Positions 33,417 through 45,224 of a DNA stretch of 64,000 bases are shown piece after piece. Where the stretch lies: NCBI GenBank assembly GCA_015852425.1, contig JAAAIG010000110.1, positions 1 through 64,000 of the forward strand. Reading direction: 5' to 3'. The position numbers and the translations under genes were made by a program. Below the pieces are notes generated by a model. That model was not told where the DNA came from and did no database searches. It worked only from the letters and a program-made list of their open reading frames with translations. This stretch comes from Gryganskiella cystojenkinii. Lineage: Eukaryota; Mortierellomycota; Mortierellomycetes; Mortierellales; Mortierellaceae. The stretch's first letter is position 1. Each line of letters starts with the position of its first letter.

Positions 33417-36400
33417 TGTAAAGAGCAGGACGGTCAATCAATGTCGTGAATGTACTAAGGCAAGGTGGAATGACTTATCCCTGGACAAGAGATTCTCAGC
33501 TGATTTCAGGCTTAATGGATTGAGGAAAGGCTGACAAGGCTGGACGAGGGCTGGTTCTGGGCTGGTCACAAAGTCAAAATTTCAGCCAAGTAGCCGGTCA
33601 GCCAATCAGCATACGAGGATGTTCGTGTCTCTACATGGACGCGACAATCAGGTTTTGGAGGCGACAAAAGAATAAAGAGATGAAAGAAGGAGGCTTGTAA
33701 TATATTCGCGCCCAGCAGCTTCTTTTACCCTTCGCAGGTTGAGTGGTTGCTATCGCTAACCAACTCAATTCACATCTACAGAATAAAAAAGAGGAGACTC
33801 GTGGTCGCGGAGGGAATCCGTCTTGAGTGAAAGTCGATTCTGCTCCTCTGAGATGCGGATAGTCTGGGCTTCTTTTCGACCGATATCTGACCAATATCTG
33901 ACCAACCCTTGATGTTTTTTAAAGGTGGTCGATGATAGTGCTCTAATCTTGCGAAAATTGCGATAATAAAATCGAAAAATCGAACTTTTTCACCAAACTG
34001 CGGTGGATCGGTCCCCGCCGGTGTGCTATGATTCTTGGCAGGCGCTTGCTCGTTCGATCGTTCATTTTCTGAACGAGTATTTACCTGGATATTTTATGAC
34101 AATTGCGTTTACTGAAAGGGGAGCTACCAAATTACATGCAAAGGCTCCATAGGATGGACTCTGCGTACTGGGTACTCGCATGATATTTTTCATAAGTATT
34201 GGATCTATGTACAGAAGTCCAGAGCACATCGCTCGAGGACGCTGAGTATATATGTATATTTGTGTAAAAAATGGGTTGATTGCCAAATAATGATGCGCAT
34301 TTCGTCAGAGTGAAATATTTGAAAAAGGGAGTCCATGCCACAAGGAAGCAACTCGCAGTTTGCGCTCTATTGAATACAAAAAAAAAAAGGTACTGCATGC
34401 TTCATCCAGAGGTTCTTAATACTTATTATATTGTTGATTTCGACGATAATTTCACCGCACATCATTCGAGTGCTTCATAACCTGAGAATTTCGTGGAAAG
34501 TTCGTTGATACCATTCGTATATCCTTATTCATTATTTTCAAGTGTATGCTAGGGCAAATCGACCAAGAAACTGGCTAGAGTCTGCGAAATAAAAAAATAT
34601 AAAAAAAAATGAGAGTCACCAGTGTTAAAAAGACAAAAGTACACGCAGCATTGGTAGACGTTCAGTCCGATTCGCTGCCCTACATGACTCTGGTTCTTTT
34701 TACATCTTGCTTTTACGCCCTCTGTTCCTTTTCCGGTTCTGAGCTGAGAACTATTCACAAATAGATGAGGTGTACTCTGGCATTTCCAACGCACTCATCA
34801 TGGCGGTGGTTTCTGGTCGTTAGTCCTGCGACCGTCGCGTGTTTCTGGGAGTTTTAATCTCGCTCACCCGATTGAGTGAAATTCAGAGTGCAAATTTTCA
34901 AGTGCTCTTATAAGGACGCAATATTGATATCTAGTGCGAAGAAGCGATGACTTTGTTTTTTCTCACGTCGCATTCTTCATTCAAAAAGATCAAGGCTCTG
35001 TGCTGGAATCCTACGGTGAACCAAATCAATGGCGTTCATTAGTAATAACTAGATTTAGATAGGATTTGTTCATGAGGCGACGAAGGTGACGGTTACGTTT
35101 GGGTGAGGTCTCCTCTGTGGTATGTTGCGGCATTCTAGTAGCTGTTCGCAAGAAATCAGCAGGGATGCTTCTGAAATGTCGTCGCCTCTGGACGGTTAAG
35201 AACAGTGCATAGCGATCAACAGTCTAGACAACTTATTGGTCATGTACTGAATATTCCATCCAATGGAAGCAAAAAAAAAACATAAAACGAAAGGAAAAAT
35301 AAAATAAAAAAAGACCTCGATGACACTTACTCCTGGACCGACACGATTTCATTGTTTGACTGGCCACAATATATAGAAAGGAGTGAAAAGAAAAGCTGGT
35401 CTTCTGTAACGAGTACTCTGCCGCGAGCGCGTCATCCATCCATCCTTACTTTCACGTTCCGCAATATAAAAAAAAAATTAAAAAATCACATAATTTCTTC
35501 GTCAGTTGTTACGTGAGGAATTGTTGTGGTTTTATCGATACGATCTGCTTTATGCGATATGCACAGGCTGAACTACGAATACGGGGTTTTCGGGGCTTTA
35601 TTTTTATTTTATTTTTTCAGAATTTTGGGGTTTTTTCATCCAAAATATTAGCATCGCCATTTTAACTTCCCGTTTGAGCTTGCGCGCCTCTGGCAATCGT
35701 TTTATATGCGCAAAAAAAAAACATTGCATCGGAAAATTACTGTAGGAAGACATGATGGGCGTTTGCGATCGTGATCAGCAGTCAGGATATACAATTGAAA
35801 GAGCCAAGAGTCACTATATCTAGAGTGGCGGGTATGACTCGGGTATGAGGTTAGAGCGACCTGATCGCGTTTGCGTTCTCCAATCAAACCGATGGGGCTC
35901 AAACTATCTTTTGGCTTTTGTCTGATCAGGTACTGAGATTTTCCCCTTTAGGAACCCATCTGCGATGACAACGGGAAGTCTGTAACATTTGCCGCGATTT
36001 TTTTTTTGCTGTGCAAATCGCATCGTCTTTCTGCATGGCCGAGCGGAAGACGCTTGTCCTTGCCAGAAATACATAATTAAACTTGTAATCAGGTTGAATC
36101 TTACAAGCGATCCTCGAGAATGTCTACTCGCCTCTCTCACTTGTCCACACGCGCAAACACATACCTCGAGTAACACCTTGAAAATGGGAGAGTTGAGAAA
36201 AGTATACTTGAAAAAAAACACGCCCTATCATTGTGTGCTGATCCCTATGTCCCTAAAACACCTTAAGAGACCCTAAAACATCCTTAATTCTCAATACATT
36301 TTACACCTTTTCGCGGCCAAATCTAATGCGCCTCGAGGGAGCCGAAACCCCTCAAAATAACTCGACAAGTTTCCAACATCGAATTTTCTTCATCAAATAT

Positions 36401-36583
36401 TGCATGAACAAGAAGCTGCGGATAAAAATATTATGGTACATTAGTGGGCAGGGTTATGTTTTTCGCTTTTCAACTACTGACTAGACTTGTGAAGTGTTTT
36501 TTTTTCTATGATACAAAAATTACACAAAAAGTAAAAAAAAAAGATATTTTGTGCCTCAGATTTCGCCTGATGCGCGGTGTTTT
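33417..36583. other. Gene-poor AT-rich stretch, ~3.2 kb
   Basis: The largest stretch without a supported gene in the window. Short frames on both strands show no conserved motif or splice-linked series. A short tandem copy (ATATCTGACCA twice) occurs at about 33885-33905, and AT homopolymer blocks are frequent (34590-34610, 35270-35310, 35465-35485, 35595-35630). The right end is the 3' flank of SWR1. No tRNA or rRNA-like structure was noticed. Confidence 0.45.
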
Positions 36584-39500
36584 CTAATCCTCCTCCATGG
36601 CTTGACTGTTGTTGCTCTCTCCCTCATCCTCTTTTCCATCCTCGTCGTCACTAGAGTTTTCTTCGTCGTTCTGGTCACGACCCTTCTCGGCTTCCGACCC
36701 GCTATCCTCGATGTCATCGTACTCGTCCGACTCTTCTTCCTCCTCATCATCTTCCTCCTCTTCTTCTGACAGTTCACGAGTCAACATATGATCCTCCATT
36801 TCGAGATCATCAACAGTCTCGGGCTTGACAGGCTTGGGTAGACCACCGAATCCGACATAGTGACCATACTCGGCTTCCATAAACCGAAGCATGTACTCGT
36901 CCACGTGGCCCAACTCAATGACCTCATCGTACTCCTGCTCATTCGAATCGGCCCCGGCAAACTGAACCCTGGGACCACTCGAAGATTTCGTGACCGAGGT
37001 TGAACCAGCGGCACCGGCGGTGGCTGTCGATGTTGCACCTGCAGCTGGTGCAGCAGGTGCATCCGAAAAGTCGCCAACATCGACTCCCTCAATCTCATGC
37101 TTGGCCTGGTGCATCGCCAAGACATCGCTCTCGTCCTCAGCAGCCGCAAGTGCCTCTTCCAGATCTGTACCCTGAACCGTCGAGAGATCCTGGGGTGTAC
37201 CAGCGTCGGTGACAGGTCCCAGATCACCAATCTTGGCCAAATCATCTTCGCCGAGCATATCACGCCAATCCATCTTTTGGAAATATTCGGTCGTAAAGCT
37301 TCCCTCCTGAATAACGACATTGTCGAGCATCCGCTTCTGGTTGGCCTTCTTGAGCATATTCTCCTCGATCGTGAATTCGCTCACGAATCGGTAAATGTGA
37401 ACATCTCTAGTTTGTCCGATACGATGACATCTATCAAGTTCAACAAATGAAAAAAGTATTCGTTATAATTTGTTCATCTCAAATAGGAAATAAAAACTTA
37501 TATGAACAAGATAAAAAAAAAATGGCATACCTGTCTTGGCACTGACGATCCATCGAAGGGTTCCAGTCAGAGTCATAAAAGATAACCGTATCGGCACCAG
37601 TCAAGTTGATGCCCACGCCGCCAGATCGAGTCGAAAGGATAAACGCCAAAATCTTGGGGTCAGAGTTGAAACGATCCGTGAGATGCTGTCGATTCTCGAC
37701 CTTGGTCGCGCCATCCAATCGCAAGTAGCGGTGGCCATGAATGTTCAAAAAGATTTCGAGGATATCCAAAACCTTGGTCATTTGCGTAAAAATCAACGCA
37801 CGATGACCACCAGACTTGAGTTCTCGGAGAAGACTGTCAAGCTTTTGCAACTTGCCACAATCGAATTGCAACAAGCGTTTGTCAGGGAACTGAACTTGGA
37901 GACGGTTCTCGATAGGGTGCAGCAATTCCTTGGCTCGGTTGCAAACCACCTCGAGCGTCGGTGGTGAAAGGTTAATTTCCAGAGGGATCCAAGATGGGTC
38001 TCTCACCAATACAGAGGGCGTCACGAATGCGAACCGCTTGATGGTTTCCTCCTCCTCATAGAATCTGGTCTCACTGGGCACGACGGCTCGCGCAAGAGCA
38101 TCCGTATAGTTCAGGAACTGACGAGGATCCGTGACCTGGTCCAAGACCGTGGCACATCCTGTGCGTGTCCTAGAAGGGGACTGACACAATTGAAGCAAGC
38201 TGGATCCATACATGACCTCGACATTGCATCGGTTGGAGTTGACGTATCCGAGTTGCTCCCAGCGGGCTTTGCTCTCCTGCATGAACCGATGGCGCCTCAT
38301 GCTCGAGTACTGACGGACATCCTGGTAATGGTTCGAGCTGGAGAGTGTCTTCGATTGAGGTTGAGCAAACGCGGCAGCCCTTTGTTGGAACGAGGCAGTC
38401 GAGTCGTGGCTCTTGAAGGCTTCCATATCAGATTTCGAGATCTTGTCCTCGAATCTTGTCAAGATCAAGCCCAAAAACTCCATGTTCACAGACTCGCGAG
38501 CCCTGTCGACCTCGGCAAAAATCTTGCGGCGTACAAGGAACTCGGTGACCTCGAATGAAGCCACGGCTGAGGGCATTGCAAAGGACGTGACAATTGGTCG
38601 CACCTCAAACAAGTCGGGATGGTTACAGACTTTACGAAGTTGCATCAGGCAGTTGATGATGCTCAAAAAATTGCCTGACGCCAATGTCTCGCGAGTCTTG
38701 GCACGGCTCATAAAGTCATCGTAAAGGAATCGCTGTCGCTTCGAGAGTCGGCAGTAGACAACATGCTCGTACTTGGCTGGCATCTGAGTCTCCACGTCCG
38801 CCTTTAGTCGACGCAGAAGATAAGGTCGAAGAACCGTGTGAAGTCGTGCGATTGCTGCTTTGGAGTCCTCATCCTGCTGTTCGTTGCCCTCGATCATGCG
38901 ATCCACTGGGTGAGAGAACCACTCCTGGAACTCTTTTTGGTTCGCAAATCCGACAGGCATCGTCTGCGAAACGCCGTTCGGCATCAAAAAGTAGAGAAGG
39001 GACCACAGCTCCATGAGGTTATTCTGGAGAGGCGTTCCTGTCAACAAGAGTCGTCGAGCCGAGTTAAAGTTGAGGAGGGTCTGCCAACGCTGCGACCGGA
39101 AGTTCTTGATGTTGTGGGCCTCATCCAGAATCAGATATTGCCAAGCCTTTCTCCTGAATACAGACTGATCCTGTACAACGAGCTGGTACGAGGTGATGCA
39201 GACATGGAACGAATGCTCTCGAGACCATCCGACACGCTTCTCCTTACGCTCCCTGGGACTTCCGTAGTAGGTCATAATCTTGAATCCCGGGCACCACTTC
39301 TTGAACTCCATCTCCCAATTTAGCATCACACTAGTCGGGACGACGATCAAATGTGGACCCCAGACGCCATGGTCGCAAGCCAGGTGAGCCAAAAGAGCGA
39401 TCGTCTGCATAGTCTTTCCGAGACCCATCTCGTCAGCCAGGATGCCGTTCAAGCCATTGCTGTACAGGTTGGCAAGCCAGTCCATACCGACATGTTGGTA

Positions 39501-42500
39501 TTCGCGAAGCTGGTGTCGGAGCAAGAAGGGAACCTTAGTGTTGACATTGGCACCCGTCGTAAACGTTTCGGGTTCTGGAGACTTCGGTGGAGGCAAGGGG
39601 TCAAGCAAAGGAAGCTTATCGCCAAGTCCGAGTTCGTCGTCAGTTCCATAATCTGAGACTGTGCGGCTGTCGTCGTATTCTTCGTCAGTGTCCGTAAACT
39701 CACTGCTAGGTCGAGTAGGAAATTTTCGGCTGTGGACAGCGACATCCTGAAGCGTGACAACGTAGCGAGGATCGGCCCTCTTGATTCGTTGCTGTGAGCT
39801 CATGATGCTCATGTTGTCGTCGTCTGAGTCTGAGCCATAGAACGAATCCGACTGATCCGAGCTGTCGTCCTCGTAGTTGTATCGGTCCAAAAGTTCTTCG
39901 ATCGGCAAGTCCTTCTCCAACAAAAGCGTAGGAAGTTCTTCAGGATCCGAGGTCTCTTCCGCCTCATCTTCATCGATCGTGCGCTCGTCGTCTTGCTCTC
40001 CGTATGGGTTGTAAGGGAGAGGCGCACCTCGATAGAGATCGTTCAGGGACAGGCGGCGACGCTTCGTGACTGGACCACGCTCAGCAAAAGCAGTAGGTTG
40101 GCTGACTGTCTTTATGCTGTCTGGAAGGGCGTCGGCAATTTCCTTGGAGGACATTCGTCGACTCTCGACGTCATAACTCTTCGTTGTAATTGTGCTCTGC
40201 AGTTCATTGGTCTGGGTATCGGTATTACTGAGCAAATTTGAAGTGTCGTTCGTTGACGTCGTAGATGATTCGTCCTTCATCGTTTTGTCACCATCAACGT
40301 CAGAAATTGCATCTTTAAGGGTGACCTCGGGCTCCTCCATCTCTACGTCCTGTTCTTCACCCGCCTTTGGCGAAGCAGTGTTGGCGATGTTCGCCGCGGC
40401 CCTGATTCTTGCGTTTCGTTCGCTGGGTGATGGTCGAGATTTTGATGGCTCTACCTCATGCTTGTGATTGGGGTTTTTAGTCACAGATACTTTTTGAGAA
40501 GACTCGTCGTGGTCGTCATCGTCGCTATCGCTCTCTTCACCTCCAGACAACTGATAGCCATACTGCCTCAAGAGTTCTTCGATCGGAATGTCCATCTCGG
40601 CATTGAGACCAGAAATCTCGGCCTCATCCTCCTCACTGCCCGATTCCTCGTTCGCGAGCGTGGTCTCGTCGTCAACTTCGGCATCATTGAGGTTGAACTC
40701 GGTATCGCCGACATCCAGCTCTGCGTCCGAAGCCGAGGCTACGGATCGGGCTACCGAAGAACGACGGCTGCTACGCCCTGTATGAGATGGTGTGGATGGT
40801 GGCTCGCTTTGGACATCAGACATGGCCGTAACATCGGGACCAGTGGCAGGTGTGCTTGGGGTATCGGGGGTTCTTGGTGTTCCGGGTGCTCCTGCAGCGC
40901 CCATGTTCAACGTGCTCTGCTGAACTTCAAGAATCTGGGTCGAATGCTCCAGAATAAGATTCAAATGTCGCTTTCCTGCTTCCTCTTGCTCGGCCTGGAG
41001 TAGAGCTTTGTGGCGAGCCTTGACAATCTATATAATAAAGTGCGCGAATAAGCACATCACATTATGTTAATATGACTGCCAAAAAAATTACTGGTCATCG
41101 ACTCAGTGTGCACTGATTTCAGTTCCAACGTTGCGACTTACTCCTTCGACATATCGCCACTTCTTCTTCACTTCGTTCGAGGTCAACTTTGCCAGCTTCT
41201 GAATCCGCTTCTCTTCCAGTCTCTGCTCTCGCTCAGACTTTCCATGCAGTTGCTCGAAATGACGTGTAATCATTTTGCTGACTTTGCGGGCACGCGCCAT
41301 CTGAAGCGTTCCCTCCTGCTTGATCAATCTGGACGAGGTCATGATGTGCTCCATCAGCCAGTGCGACTGCAGCTTTGGTACCTCGGGATCGATAAATGGC
41401 TTGTTCGGCTTTCCAGACAAGCGACCCTCGGCTTTCAGTGCATCTATCCTGGACAAAATCTGAGCGTGAGAGGCAGCTCGCTTATCCGCCTCTTGCTGGG
41501 TGACCTCCTCGTCATCGGCATAAACGAACGAGTCCATGTACTCTTCAAAGCTGGAAAACTGAGGTTGAGCTCCTCGAAGAGGTCCAACTCTGATCAAGCT
41601 GGTGGATAACGATGCTCCCTCGGGTCGCTTAGGCAAAGCGCTTTCCACGTTCTTTTGAAGCAAATCGACCAGCTGCTCTCGATGCTCAATCGCGCTCCTC
41701 CTTGTAGATATCCTGTCCGTGTTCAACTGGACGTTTGACACGACGTCTGGTACCTGAGACCACAGATCAAAGCTGCGCAAGAACTAGAAAAGTCAACATT
41801 GGGGGCATAACAATTAATATAATTCGCATAAAAGGTCGTTCAGTCAATTGAAGGGCATTATTATGATCTTTGATCTTTCGTCAACATACCCGCAACATCC
41901 TTTCGCTGTGATCAGACTTGATCTTCACAGGGTCGTAAGTGAGCATGGAGGTAAAGGTCTCCAAGTGATAGAGCTCGCGAGCCAGACTATCATGGTGATC
42001 GATCACGCCATGCAGTTTCCCTTCCCACTCGGCAACTTTTTCATTTCTTGCAATGTCCAGAGGTGTGAGTGGTTTGGGTGGCAGGACAGGTTTCGGTAGT
42101 TCAACAATGGCAGCAGCGACTCGACTCCTTGCGGGAACTGAGCTTGTGGTGGCAGCCGACACGACGCGTTTCTTTCGTGGGATCACTCCGGAGCCCTCCG
42201 CATTCTCTGAAGCCTCGTCGTCCTCGTCTTCGCTCTTGATATACCGCTTCCTGGATCGTGATGTAGAAGTAGTTTGTTGTGACGGCTGAGGAGTATGACT
42301 TTGTGACGCATTATTTCGAGATGACGAGGTCGATCCAGAGGAGGTACTATTGTCCCTGTTGTTTTCAAGGTACTTCCAAGGTGGGCGTCCAGGTCCTCGT
42401 TTGATGGGTGTTGCGGGTTCGCTAATGACAGTGTTCGCTGATCTCGGTGAGGGTGATGCCGAGGCCGACAACAGTTTTCCTCCACTGCCTCGAACCATTG

Positions 42501-43656
42501 TCGGTGACGCTGATTTCGCCTTTGACTTTGCAGCAAAGGTCGCGGCGGCGGTTGAGACTTGAGGAGTTGGTTTTGGAGTCAACGGGTTGCGAGGAGGACG
42601 GCCAGGACCACGCTTCAGAGGAACGATTGGTGGTGGTGAGGGGAGACGTGCTGCGGTCTGTCGATGGTGTTGGGGACTGCTGGAACTGCCGGCAGGTCGA
42701 CCGGGTCCACGCTTGATCAAAGTCAAGTTGGTCATTGGGTTTTGTCCGAGAAGAGGTCGCTGGTTCGCAGGTGTTGCTCTTGTAGCATTGTTGGCTGTCG
42801 GTGAGGGTTCAAACGCGAGTCGTACTGGTGTTCGCATTTGACGGGATGAGGCTCGCTGCCCTGCCGCCTTTGCTGGTCCATCGGCTAAAGACAAGGCGTC
42901 AATAGCGGCTTTGTTTGAGGATTCATGATGAATTGATGATCCTGCTGCCCCTGGTGATGAATCCGCAGAGACAGAGGTGCCGATCGTTGGTGAGGTAGTG
43001 ACAGCACGAGGTGTCCTCCTGGGTCGATCCATCACAGGTACAGGGTTGTTTAATGCCTTGGCGAGTAACTCTAGACGTGTAGGTCTGCCTGGTCCTCTCT
43101 TGACAGGGGAAGACTCTGTTGTTGTTGATTCTATTGATTCAGCTGTGGTCAGGGTGGTTTCAAGGCTCGGTGGTGTCAAAGAAGAGGCTTCTCCCAAAAC
43201 ATCTACTGGCGCTGTTGATGTTGGCAAGGGTGACTCTGTTGACGCTGTGTTATCATTGAGCACAGACATTGTGGACACAGAGAGTACTTTTTCTTGTTGT
43301 TTTTGTTGTTGAATCGAATCAGGGTGGAGCGGTAAAAGAGTGCTGTCTTTGGGTGATTCTGCGGTCGAGATGGTCATGACTGACGCTAAAGACTCTTGGT
43401 CTTGGTCCTGGTCCTCGAGGACTGATCCGTTTTGGTGGTTGTGGTTCGAATGAGCCCCATTCAACAAGATGCCGGAATCGTCTTCTTTTAGAGTCGAGGA
43501 AGGAGTAGTGTCAAGGTTGGACAGAGGGAGTTGATATTGTTCTTCTGGGGTGACATCAGTCTCGATCGCGCTATCTACAATAGGTTGTTGAGTGGGTACC
43601 GGTTCTGCTCCTCCTGGTGGCGATGCAAGGCTGGGAGAATCCGAAGACAAGGACAT
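36584..43656 (-). CDS. SWR1: SWR1 chromatin-remodelling ATPase
   Basis: The catalytic subunit of SWR-C, which exchanges H2A-H2B for H2A.Z-H2B. Four exons: 43656-41890, 41783-41142, 41027-37531 and 37430-36584, giving 2250 aa. Exon 1 (residues 1-589) is Ser/Thr/Pro-rich with four KRGPGRP AT-hooks near residues 186, 314, 346 and 418. The HSA region is in exon 2 (KVSKMITRHFEQLHGK … KWRYVEG). Acidic regions hold two copies of the (D)LPIEELLxxYxY motif near 950 and 1180, as in Swr1/SRCAP histone-binding segments. The ATPase starts near 1320 (RHQLREYQHVGMDWL, DEMGLGKT, LILDEAHN) and has the long Swr1-type insertion before the second lobe (HRALIFTQMTKVLDIL, DSDWNPSMDRQCQDR/CHRIGQTRDV). The C-terminus is acidic. 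Length compares with about 1500 in yeast and over 3000 in SRCAP. Confidence 0.95.
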
Positions 43657-44037
43657 GAAGAAAAAGAAGAGGGAAAAACAGGTCCGGGACAGTCGTCACT
43701 GAGCAAAGGCAGTCGACGGTCTTGAGGGATCAGGACGCAAAGTAATGTCAGGGCAGTGATAGATAGTGTTGGTTGTAAAAAATATAAAAAAATAAGAAAA
43801 AAAAAGTGGGTGTGGTGGTGGGTGGAGGAGGAGGACAGTGGATGGGATTATAAACAAAAGGGCGAAGTGAGTGAATGAATGAATGAATGAATGGTGAATG
43901 AATGGGAACCTTGAAGGGGGTGTAGGGGGGCGTGAAAGAAGAAAAGCACACGAAAACAAACAACGAAATCAGAGGGAAGGAAGACTCAAAATCGTATGTG
44001 CTGTGTGCCACCAAATAGTTTTCGAGGAGCTTCTATT
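43657..44037. other. SWR1 upstream region with (GAAT)n microsatellite
   Basis: Between SWR1 (starts leftward) and the 3' end of the secreted peptide gene. GAAT/TGAA repeats lie at about 43871-43906, and poly-A/GTGG blocks at 43790-43840. No gene seen. Confidence 0.5.
43871..43906. repeat. (GAAT)n microsatellite
   Basis: About six GAAT units followed by an interrupted continuation (GGTGAATGAATG). It sits in the presumed SWR1 promoter or leader. Confidence 0.85.
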
Positions 44038-44444
44038 TTATTTACTTTCTAGTTTGTGTTCCATCAAGAAGCGTCGCTTTGGCAGCTGCTCGGCACAAGA
44101 ACCAATGCTCTTATCGCAGCGATCACTACAGCAATCATAATCCTCATAACATTTTTCAGAGATATAGGCACAACCTAACTTCTTGAACCCTCTATTATTA
44201 TTTTTTTGAGATTCAACACGAAAGAGTGCGAAGTGACGATAATTAGCAACAACAATCTTTGAGGTCAGACAAAAGATAATTATGGCCTGTAATAAAAACT
44301 GTTTCCAAATGTCGTTTTTACCCGTCAACTTCCGTGTTAGGTCCACTCGCGTTGATATCGGCTCGTCCTCGTAGCGGGACTGACGACACGGACTGAATCA
44401 AAGAAAGGAGAACAAGTACAAGAACAGGGATAAAAGTACGCATG
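44038..44444 (-). CDS. Small secreted six-cysteine peptide, inhibitor-cystine-knot framework
   Basis: Two exons, 44444-44332 and 44191-44038 (intron GTAAAA…ATAG), predict 88 aa. A signal peptide covers about residues 1-21 (MRTFIPVLVLVLLSLIQSVS), followed by a short propeptide-like stretch with basic RGR. The mature part holds exactly six cysteines spaced C-x6-C-x5-CC-x3-C-x6-C, the cysteine framework of inhibitor-cystine-knot (knottin) peptides. After the last Cys comes a basic tail with KRR. The fold is inferred from spacing only; no disulfide data exist. Possible roles are an effector, an antimicrobial, a channel- or protease-directed peptide, or a structural wall protein, and I cannot choose among them. 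The splice is supported by frame and by placing the six Cys in one exon. Confidence 0.72.
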
Positions 44445-45224
44445 GTTGTAACAGGATGCGGAGACCGAGGCGGAGATGTTCTCGAAAGGCTATCTTGCAG
44501 ATTGGATTCTGACAAAAAAAAGGTACAGACAGAGTTAGCTTCAAATAAAACGCACAAAAGAGTCCAGCCAGAGAAACAAAAGGAAGAAAAAGATTGACTT
44601 ATACGGGATCACCTCCCTCCTGGCCAGGCACAGGATTTAAAAACACCTTGTTCCCATTCTAGTTCTCTTTTCCAACTTTTGTTCCCCTCTTTTTTTTTGG
44701 AGAGACGATGGATGTTCCAGGGTCCTCTGATCTCTCTTTCGAATTGTCGGCTTTAATGAGAATACGACAAATGTGCGTTATGTTTGTTTGTAAAATATCC
44801 CGAGGTGTAAAGCAAGACAGGCGTTATTGTGCAAAGCCAACAGAGAAGACAGGGATAAAAAAGAAGACAAGAGTTGGTTTTCGCAATGATATTATTGTAT
44901 CAAGAGAAGACTATGTACCGAAGATGCAGAAGGATCAAGAGGCGAGGTTTTTAAATGAAGAGCTATCTTGGTGAGATTGTAACCCGCTTATATACAAAGA
45001 CATGGAAGAGAAAGGCGCTACACGTCGGATTTGGTCATGACCATAGTCATTGGATCATGACCGGGACCTTTCCAACGGTGGCGATAGTAGGCTTCCAGAA
45101 CGGCAAAAGATCGGCAGTTACAGGCGAAAAGGCCGTTAGGCAGACAGTAACCAGACGAGTAACAACGAGGTCCCAGGCCACGCGGAAAAAGTAAAGTCGG
45201 GGCATGTATCTAGATCTCTAACAC
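44445..45224. other. Intergenic region upstream of the secreted peptide gene
   Basis: Immediate upstream sequence of the secreted peptide gene, then plus-strand frames at 44708-44974 and 44955-45194 rich in Lys/Arg with no recognisable motif, which I regard as chance. The right end is the 3' flank of the NADH dehydrogenase gene. Confidence 0.4.

Noticed and set aside
36609..36791. Ser-rich plus-strand frame in the SWR1 C-terminal exon
   Set aside because: Antisense shadow of the acidic Glu/Asp-rich SWR1 tail.
44708..45194. Two overlapping plus-strand frames with ATG
   Set aside because: No conserved motif, no splice link between them and amino-acid composition typical of random sequence.
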